Shown here: in pieces, positions 27,801-33,270 of the stretch | How positions within the stretch are numbered: position 1 is the stretch's first letter | How the letters are laid out: every line of letters starts with the position of its first letter | Origin: Salipiger abyssi | GTDB lineage: Bacteria; Pseudomonadota; Alphaproteobacteria; Rhodobacterales; Rhodobacteraceae | DNA length: 64,000 nucleotides | Reading direction: 5' to 3' | Assembly (NCBI RefSeq): GCF_017311415.1 | Contig: NZ_JAEKIS010000001.1 | Span: 372,001-436,000, forward strand | Position numbers and translations under genes: made by a program | The notes under the pieces: generated by a model | What the model was told of the DNA's origin: nothing | What the model saw: only the letters and a program-made list of their open reading frames with translations | Databases searched by the model: none

Positions 27801-29496
27801 CGCCCGCGAGGTGGCGCGCGAGCCGATGAAGGATTACCTGCGTTCGGCTGCGGGTTTGATCAAGCAATACGCCTGGGCCTTCCCCGCCTTCAAACGGCCG
27901 CAGGGGGTGAACAACCCGTTCCAGCTCGATCTGGAAATCCTCACTCCGGAAGAGCTCGACGCGATCCTGGATTTCGCCTTCGAGCGCTATTTCAATGACA
28001 GCGGTCTCTTTGGCACCGTCGAGGACGCGCTCGACCGCACCGAAGAGCTGAAGCGCATCGGCGTGGGCGAGATCGCCTGCCTGATCGACTACGGCATCGC
28101 GCGCGAGCAGGTGCTGGAGGGGCTGCGACCGCTGGCGAAGGTGGTCAAACAGGCCAATGTCGCGCCGGAGCTGGATGAAGACGATTTCTCCATCGCCGCG
28201 CAGATCCTGCGCCATGGCGTGACGCATATGCAGTGCACGCCCTCCATGGCCCGGATGATCGCGATGAACGACGAGGCGCGCTACGCGCTGTCGAAGGTGC
28301 AGCATCTGTTCCTCGGCGGCGAGCCGCTGCCCGGCGCGCTGGTGCAGGAATTCGCCAAGATCACCGAGGCGTCGGTCACCAATATGTACGGGCCGACCGA
28401 GACGACGATCTGGTCCTCGACCGAGGTCGCCAGCGCGGCGGATGGTGTGGTGAATATCGGCCTGCCGCTGGCCAACCAGCAGCTTTACGTGCTGGACGAG
28501 GCGCGGCAGCCGGTCGGCGTGGGCATGCCGGGCGAGCTGTGGATCGGCGGCGAGGGCGTGACGCGCGGCTATTGGGGCCGCGAGGAGATGACCGCCGAGC
28601 GCTTTGTCGAAAACCCGTTCCATGGCGGTCGGATGTATCGCACCGGCGATCTGGTGCGCCGCCGCATCGACGGCAGGATCGACTTCATCGGTCGTGTCGA
28701 TCATCAGGTGAAACTGCGCGGCTTCCGCATCGAGCTGGGCGAGATCGAGGCGGTGCTGGAGGATCAGCCGGGAGTCACCCAGGCGGTGGTTGTGGCGCGC
28801 GAGGATCAGCCGGGCGATCTCCGGCTGGTGGGGTACTACACCTCCGAGGCGCCGCTGAACGAGGCGACGGTCAAGGCCGCGATGAGTGCCGATCTTCCGG
28901 CCTTCATGGTGCCGACGCATCTGGTGCGGCTCGAGGCCTTCCCGCTGACGCCGAACAAGAAGGTCGATCGCAAGGCGCTGCCGGCGCCGGTGGCCAGGAA
29001 GGTCGCGGCACCGAAACCGTCGGCGGCCCCCGTGGTGCAGGCCGCGCCCGCTGTCGCCGCGGGCAAAGTGCAGGACAGCGGCAGGCTTCAGGCGCAGATC
29101 GCGGAGATCTGGTCGACGGTGCTGGGTGTGGCCGATATTTCGGGCCGTGACAGCTTCTTCGATCTGGGCGGGCATTCGCTGCTGGCGGTGCAGGCGCACC
29201 GCTCGATCCGCGATGAGCTGGGCGCCAAGGGGCTATCGATCACCGATATCTTCCGCTTCCCGGTGTTGGAGGATCTGACCGCGCGCGTCGCCGCGCTGAC
29301 CGATCCCGCTGCCGCGACCCCGCCCGTGCGCGCCAAGGCGCCGGCGCCGGTTGCTGCGCCCGTTGTGGCGGCGCCGGAACCGGTGGCCGTTCCCGCCGCA
29401 GCCCCCGCGCCGGCCCCTGCCGTCAATGACCGCGCGCAGGCCCGCTCCGACGCCATGGCCCGCCGCCGCGCGATGCGCGCACGGCGCAGCGCCTGA
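24802..29496 (+). CDS. NRPS: formyltransferase - degenerate C - adenylation with inserted luciferase-like monooxygenase - PCP
   Basis: A 1564-residue synthetase. Residues 1-300 match a formyltetrahydrofolate-dependent formyltransferase ('NFHDGPLPRHAG', Asn92, His94; 'GVDEGDILV', Asp130). Residues 315-520 resemble the back half of a condensation domain but show no HHxxxDG. The adenylation domain starts near 530 with 'YVIYTSGSTGTPKGV' (674-688) and 'LSFDISVLELF' (720-730). It is interrupted at about 760-1115 by an FMN-dependent luciferase-like monooxygenase ('MDFSIYYWGNDDG', 'WTPERHFHAFGG', 'LHHPARIAEEWAVIDNLTNG') of the MupA/Atu3671 type, then resumes with 'LFLGGEPLP', 'MYGPTETTIW', 'YRTGDL', 'KLRGFRIELGEIE' and 'NKKVDRKAL'. 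The carrier Ser is 1459. A Pro/Ala-rich basic tail ends the protein. No thioesterase is present. It resembles a formylating initiation module. Confidence 0.92.
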   Translation: MAQFSSVVIGNESLLVQCSEKLLAAGHPIRAVVTRNADIAEWAEGRGLRVIAPGKGLAERLEGLEFDWLLSISNLDIIPAAVLAMPARGAVNFHDGPLPRHAGLNAPVWALIAGESRHGITWHMIEGGVDEGDILVSRGFDVSSSDTALTLNTKAYEAAIDSFGDLMEQLEHGLRRVPQDLSFRSYHALADRPSAHGLLDFARPAPELARLVRALDHGGYANPLSAPKLRAHGKLWLVGKAVAVEGTGAPGAVLEATDDHLTVACGSGALKMAHFTHLCGALALVAQVGKPGDVLELLSAEERAGVDAKIAQVAPSEGYWRKRLSALAPVELQGLGKSGGELVSRPLSLGPDALALVAGWAARLDGHEICDLAYADATLKDLSEGGFISPWAPLRVEATGTVQALSEAVEAELAKVQKHKGFATDLPAREPALSGAPQVPHVGLSFGAGPIPGTAVTVELGADGATLYTDTGRMPQAQAELLAARLELLAGAAQGEALLASLPALPEAERDLVLNAWNATAQDHDRSLTMQAAFEAQVAKTPDAVALVFEDQSLTYAQLDARANQAAQVLRGMGVQAGTVVGLFTRRSVDLMVGALGILKAGGAYLPLDPSYPADRLKHYIADSGAPVIVTQAALQADLPEHKAELLVIDADPRLAQAPSTPLGATSTPEDLAYVIYTSGSTGTPKGVMIEHRNVLNFYLGMDANVPHDPAGTWLAVTSLSFDISVLELFYTTARGFTVVLTSDEDRGLISKGPMPLSDSAMDFSIYYWGNDDGVGRDKYALLLEGAKFADENGFVAVWTPERHFHAFGGPYPNPSVTGAAVAAVTRNIAVRSGSVVAPLHHPARIAEEWAVIDNLTNGRAGLAIASGWQPDDFVLRPENTPPNNKTAMIENISQVRELWRGNPVAFPKQDGSMHEVVTQPRPVSSELPIWVTTAGNPDTWKEAGKLGCNVLTHLLGQSIEEVAGKIRLYHEALREAGYDPKDFKVTLMLHTFLADTRDHAREVAREPMKDYLRSAAGLIKQYAWAFPAFKRPQGVNNPFQLDLEILTPEELDAILDFAFERYFNDSGLFGTVEDALDRTEELKRIGVGEIACLIDYGIAREQVLEGLRPLAKVVKQANVAPELDEDDFSIAAQILRHGVTHMQCTPSMARMIAMNDEARYALSKVQHLFLGGEPLPGALVQEFAKITEASVTNMYGPTETTIWSSTEVASAADGVVNIGLPLANQQLYVLDEARQPVGVGMPGELWIGGEGVTRGYWGREEMTAERFVENPFHGGRMYRTGDLVRRRIDGRIDFIGRVDHQVKLRGFRIELGEIEAVLEDQPGVTQAVVVAREDQPGDLRLVGYYTSEAPLNEATVKAAMSADLPAFMVPTHLVRLEAFPLTPNKKVDRKALPAPVARKVAAPKPSAAPVVQAAPAVAAGKVQDSGRLQAQIAEIWSTVLGVADISGRDSFFDLGGHSLLAVQAHRSIRDELGAKGLSITDIFRFPVLEDLTARVAALTDPAAATPPVRAKAPAPVAAPVVAAPEPVAVPAAAPAPAPAVNDRAQARSDAMARRRAMRARRSA

Positions 29497-29500
29497 GCGG

Positions 29501-30157
29501 ATGACGCCCGACGCCCTCGCGGCGGAGATATCGCAGCTCGGCCTGCCCGAAGGGCTCGGCTGGGCCGTCACCACCCCCCAGACAGATCCCGGCGCGCTCT
29601 TCCCCGAAGAGCGCGCCGCCATGCAAAAGGCGGTGCCCGCGCGGCTGGCGGAGTTCACCGGCGGACGGGTCGCGGCGCGGCGGGCGATGGCGCAGCTTGG
29701 CCTCACGCCGGGGCCGGTCGCGATGGATCCCGACCGCGCGCCGCGCTGGCCCGAGGGTCTCGTCGGCAGCATCACCCATGCGGCCGGGTTCTGTTTCGCT
29801 CTGGTTAGTCATATTTCGGACTGGCGCGCCATCGGGGCCGATCTGGAACGCGACGCGGCACTGCCCGACGAGATCGTTGCGGAAGTCGCCACGCCACAGG
29901 AACTCGCCAGCCTCGCGCCGCTGCCCGCTCGCAAGGCCGCCGCGCGAATCTTCAGTGCCAAGGAAGCCGCCTATAAGGCGCAATATCCGCTGACCCGGTG
30001 CCTCTTTGGATTCGACGCGATGCAGGCGGATCTGCCCGCCGGAGAAATGCGCATGATCCGTGACACCGGCCCCGGGATGGGCGCTGCCCTGCCCATGCGG
30101 CAGCACCTCCTGCCCGGGTTGATCCTGTCGCTTTGCCTCATGCCAGCAAACAGCTGA
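29501..30157 (+). CDS. 4'-phosphopantetheinyl transferase (EntD-like)
   Basis: A 218-residue Sfp/EntD-family enzyme that should convert apo ACP and PCP domains of the adjacent synthases to the holo form using coenzyme A. It has the three family motifs: 'GSITHAAGF', 'IGADLERD' (metal-binding acidic pair) and 'FSAKEAAYKA' (K-E-A-x-x-K). It starts at ATG 29501, 4 bases after the NRPS stop, so it is the last gene of the assembly-line operon. The dedicated transferase supports a functional cluster. Confidence 0.92.
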   Translation: MTPDALAAEISQLGLPEGLGWAVTTPQTDPGALFPEERAAMQKAVPARLAEFTGGRVAARRAMAQLGLTPGPVAMDPDRAPRWPEGLVGSITHAAGFCFALVSHISDWRAIGADLERDAALPDEIVAEVATPQELASLAPLPARKAAARIFSAKEAAYKAQYPLTRCLFGFDAMQADLPAGEMRMIRDTGPGMGAALPMRQHLLPGLILSLCLMPANS

Positions 30158-30234
30158 CAATATGTCCAAAATGCGGCCTGAAATTCCGTTTCGGAGACGG
30201 ACTGTTTCCCCGAATTCGGGCAAAAAAGATGGCG

Positions 30235-30281
30235 GGAAAGAGGCAATTTGGTTAAATTACGTCAAGAAAGCGCCTCTTTCC
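30235..30281. promoter_or_regulatory. 10-bp perfect inverted repeat between the PPTase and wzz-like genes
   Basis: GGAAAGAGGC (30235-30244) and GCCTCTTTCC (30272-30281) are exact complements around a 27-base AT-rich centre. The element lies in the 209-base gap between the end of the assembly-line operon and the chain-length gene. It could be an operator, a transcript hairpin at the 3' end of the operon, or part of the wzz promoter region. There is no U-run after it, so it is not a classic terminator. Confidence 0.4.
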
Positions 30282-30366
30282 TAGTGCATCTGCGGCGACG
30301 TTTGCAGAACGTGTATGGGCTCTTTCCGAACGCAGGGTGGGGGCCACACGTTGCGGGAGTAACGAG

Positions 30367-31692
30367 ATGAACCAGTTTCAGTCGATGGGCGAAGTGTTCG
30401 CAGCACTGCGGCGCCGTGCCCTTCTGATCTTTTGCGTGACCGTTCTCGGATGCGTCTTGTCCGTGTGGCTCGCCCTCAACCAGACCAAGATTTACGAGAC
30501 CACCGCGGTGGTGCAGATCGAAGAGGCGCAGGTGCCGGATTCTCTGGCAGGCGCCACGGCGCAGTCAGAAGATGCCGCGCGGCGCGTGCGCCTGATCGAA
30601 CAGCGCCTTATGTCCCGGGACAATCTCATGCGGATCATGCAGGAACACGCCCTGTTCACCGCCGATCCCCACATGACTCTGAACGAACGCGTGTCGCTCA
30701 TGCGGGAGTCGGTGCGGATCGAAGAGATCCGCTCGAACGCCAACGCCTTCCAGGCGCAGCAGGAAGCGCCCTCGGGCCTGCTGATCACGGTGACGCTGGA
30801 CGATCCGCAGAAGGCCGCCGATCTGGCGAACGAACTGATGTATACGGTGATCGAACAGTCGCGCAACCGCAGCGTCGACCGGGCGCGCGAGACGCTGACC
30901 TTCTTCGAAGGCGAGGCAGAGCGCGTGTCGGGGGAGATCAACGCAATGGAAGCGCAGATCGCCACCTACAAGCGCGAGAACGCGGCGGCGCTGCCGGGTG
31001 GGCTGGCCTCGCTGCGCGACCAGCTTGCGACGCTCCAGGACAACCTGCTGCAACTCGACCGCGATATCGTGGCGCTCGAAGCGAATTCCAGCCGCCAGCG
31101 CGAGGAAGTGCTGGCCCGTCAGGTCGCGCTGATGCGCGAGCAGAAGGCGCTGGTGCAGAACCGTATTGCCGAGATCCAACAGACCATTCTCGAAGCTCCC
31201 GAGGTCGAACGCGAGCTGAGCGGGCTTGAGCGCAGGCTCGACGAGCTTCAGGAACAGTATGGCGTCATCACCCGGCGCAAAGCCGAGGCCGAGATGGGCC
31301 AGATGCTGGAGGACCGCCAGCAGATGGACCGGTTCGAAGTGCTGGAAACCGCGCTTGTGCCGGAAGTGCCGGCCTCGGGCAGCCGCAAGAAGCTCGCGGT
31401 GATGGGCGGCGTCGGCAGCGTGCTCGCCGGGATCGGCCTGGCCTTCGTGGTCGAACTGATGAATCCGGCGATCCGCAGCGCGGTGCAGATGGAACGGGCC
31501 CTCGGCATTCAGCCGGTGGTCGCAATCCCGGTGATCCAGACGCGCCGCGAACGGCGGGGCCGTGGTCTCGGCCTGTTCGCGCTCCTGCTGACGCTGGCTG
31601 CGGCAGTGACGGCGGTGATCCGCCTCCTCGGCGACCGCATTCCCTGGCAAATGCTGATGGAAAAGCTGTTGCCGCGTACCGCGCAGCCCTGA
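30367..31692 (+). CDS. Wzz-type polysaccharide chain-length/co-polymerase protein
   Basis: A 441-residue inner-membrane protein of the polysaccharide co-polymerase family. A cytoplasmic N-terminus leads to a transmembrane helix (about 17-38) and a periplasmic Wzz domain starting 'YETTAVVQIEEAQVPD'. A long coiled-coil region (about 175-330) follows, then a second membrane segment near 335-358 ('VGSVLAGIGLAFVVELMNP') preceded by the Pro-rich 'ALVPEVPASGSRKK'. An extra hydrophobic segment lies near 395-418. No ATP-binding domain is fused. The kinase half is encoded separately and convergently just downstream. Start ATG 30367 has GGAG 8 bases upstream. It sets chain length in Wzy-dependent export. 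Confidence 0.88.
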   Translation: MNQFQSMGEVFAALRRRALLIFCVTVLGCVLSVWLALNQTKIYETTAVVQIEEAQVPDSLAGATAQSEDAARRVRLIEQRLMSRDNLMRIMQEHALFTADPHMTLNERVSLMRESVRIEEIRSNANAFQAQQEAPSGLLITVTLDDPQKAADLANELMYTVIEQSRNRSVDRARETLTFFEGEAERVSGEINAMEAQIATYKRENAAALPGGLASLRDQLATLQDNLLQLDRDIVALEANSSRQREEVLARQVALMREQKALVQNRIAEIQQTILEAPEVERELSGLERRLDELQEQYGVITRRKAEAEMGQMLEDRQQMDRFEVLETALVPEVPASGSRKKLAVMGGVGSVLAGIGLAFVVELMNPAIRSAVQMERALGIQPVVAIPVIQTRRERRGRGLGLFALLLTLAAAVTAVIRLLGDRIPWQMLMEKLLPRTAQP

Positions 31693-31717
31693 CGGACCAT
31701 CCGCTCCGACGGCTTTG

Positions 31718-31743
31718 ATTGCCCGGCCTCCGCGCCGGGCAAT
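31718..31743. terminator. Bidirectional hairpin between convergent wzz-like and kinase genes
   Basis: A perfect 10-bp stem (31718-31727 with 31734-31743, ATTGCCCGGC/GCCGGGCAAT) with a 6-base loop lies in the 58-base gap between two converging genes. It lacks a long U-run on either strand but is well placed to stop transcription from both sides. Confidence 0.7.
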
Positions 31744-31750
31744 GCCGTGT

Positions 31751-33037
31751 TCAGTAGCTGTATTTCCGCAGATTGGTACCTTCGGCCTTGTTCAGAACCG
31801 TCCCCAGAAGCGGGGTGTTCTCGCCCAGCCGGCGCTCGACCTCGCGCACTTCCTTATCGGTGGTCAGGCCACCGCCGACCACGAGAAGCACACCGTCGAA
31901 TTGCGGGCGAAAGGCCATGACGTCGTCGAAATAAAGCGCCGGCGGCAGATCGAAGAGGATCACATCGGGCGCCAGGCTCTTTTCGATGGCGTTCAGCGTC
32001 TCTTCGGTGCGGGGATCCTGAAGCAGCTCCGACGCGTAGGGTTCGACCGTGCCGTTGAAGCCGAAGGCGATGTTCTGTCCGGCATGGATGTCGTTCGGGC
32101 CGAGCCGCGCAAGCTGCCGCTCCGGCGGCACGAGACCGCGCAGCATATCGCCCATGGAGCCGGGATTGCGCAGCCCCATCACCTTGTGCAGCGACGGGCG
32201 GCGCAGGTCGCAATCGAGCAGCAGGGTCCGGCAGGTTTCTTGACGCGAGAGGCTGATCGCCAGGTTCGCGGCGGTGAAGGTCTTGCCGCAATCCTTGGTC
32301 GGCGAAGTGATCGCGACCCGTTTCCAGCCATTGTCCGACAGCGCCTGCAACAGCCGCGTGCGCAGCACGTCAAAGGCGGCATGTGCCGGATCCTGACGCC
32401 CGGCGGTCACGATGCGGTTGCGCTCGAGATGGCGGGCATCGACGGAGAAGGTGGGAAGCGCGTCCCAGAGCGGTGTGGCCTGCGGCGCGGGTTTCGGCTC
32501 CGTTTGCGGTTCCGGCGCGGCGGCGGTGGCCGGTGCGGTCTCTTCCTGCGAACGGCGCCGCGCCTCTTCGCGGGCCTTGCGGCGCTCCTCGCGGCGCTCC
32601 GCAATCGCGGCGCGGCGGGCTTCGTCTTCCTGACGGGCCGCTTCGACAGCACGCGCGGCGTCTGCCTCCTGCTGGGCGCGAAGTTCCGCCTCGCGGGCCG
32701 CGTCCTCGGCCTGCTTGCGGGCCTGTTCTTCCGCCTCGCGCTTGCGACGCGCCGCCTCGGCGCGCTGCCGCTGCACGGCTTCGAGCCGCTCCGCCGCGCG
32801 GCGGGCGTCTTCGGCCTTGCGCGCGGCCTCTGCCTTGCGGCGGGCTTCGTCTTCCTGTGCCTTGCGCGCGGCCTCTTCCGCCGCGGCGGCAGCTTCGGTC
32901 TCCGCCTTGCGACGGGCGAGCCGGGTTTCGCGGCTTTCCAGCGGTTCGATGGGCGGATCTTCGGGCTGCACCTCGGGCGCGGCCTCTTCCGAGCGTCCGA
33001 ACTTGCGGCGGAACTTGCGGCGGTCGACCATGTTCAT
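31751..33037 (-). CDS. CpsD/CapB-type tyrosine kinase-like protein with long charged coiled-coil N-terminus
   Basis: A 428-residue protein. Residues 25-165 are an Ala/Glu/Arg/Lys-rich, heptad-like coiled coil, followed by a Pro-rich linker. The C-terminal half is a BY-kinase/Mrp fold: Walker A 'SPTKDCGKT' (about 245-253), Walker A' 'LLLDCDLRRPSL' and Walker B 'VILFDLPPAL'. The C-terminus has only two tyrosines, 'YSY', far fewer than the usual Tyr cluster. The partner Wzz domain is the separate convergent gene. Start ATG 33037 has CGGAG upstream, and a second ATG at 33031 is possible. It probably controls polysaccharide assembly by phosphorylation or as an ATPase. Confidence 0.85.
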   Translation of the reverse strand: MNMVDRRKFRRKFGRSEEAAPEVQPEDPPIEPLESRETRLARRKAETEAAAAAEEAARKAQEDEARRKAEAARKAEDARRAAERLEAVQRQRAEAARRKREAEEQARKQAEDAAREAELRAQQEADAARAVEAARQEDEARRAAIAERREERRKAREEARRRSQEETAPATAAAPEPQTEPKPAPQATPLWDALPTFSVDARHLERNRIVTAGRQDPAHAAFDVLRTRLLQALSDNGWKRVAITSPTKDCGKTFTAANLAISLSRQETCRTLLLDCDLRRPSLHKVMGLRNPGSMGDMLRGLVPPERQLARLGPNDIHAGQNIAFGFNGTVEPYASELLQDPRTEETLNAIEKSLAPDVILFDLPPALYFDDVMAFRPQFDGVLLVVGGGLTTDKEVREVERRLGENTPLLGTVLNKAEGTNLRKYSY

Positions 33038-33068
33038 GCCCCTGAACTCCGAGCGACAAGCGCGGATC

Positions 33069-33089
33069 CGTGCCGGTATTCGCGGCACG
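33069..33089. promoter_or_regulatory. 7-bp hairpin in the leader of the tyrosine-kinase-like gene
   Basis: CGTGCCG (33069-33075) pairs with CGGCACG (33083-33089) across a 7-base loop, about 32 bases ahead of the kinase start on the minus strand. It may be a 5'-leader hairpin or an operator. The rest of the 233-base gap (33038-33270) is AT-richer and probably carries the kinase promoter, but I cannot assign boxes with confidence. Confidence 0.35.
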
Positions 33090-33270
33090 TTTGCGGAGCG
33101 TAGAGTATCATAAACGCGATCATCTGCATCTGCCTGCTCGAATTACGATGCCCGGGCACATGCCGGCGCGGGAGATTGTTAACCTTTACCCGTTTAGACC
33201 AGAAGAATTTGTCGAGAATAAGGTCGATTTGGGGGCATTGTTTACCTTATCGCCGCGCTGCGTCATCCGC

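Noticed and set aside
24700-29199. A 1499-codon open frame antisense to the NRPS gene
   Set aside because: Same mirror-frame effect; composition is rich in Arg, His, Gln and Gly and contains no recognisable domain.
32383-33045. A 220-codon plus-strand frame over the kinase coiled coil
   Set aside because: It is antisense to the repetitive Ala/Glu/Arg coiled coil, and its Arg/Pro/Ala-rich text has no domain.
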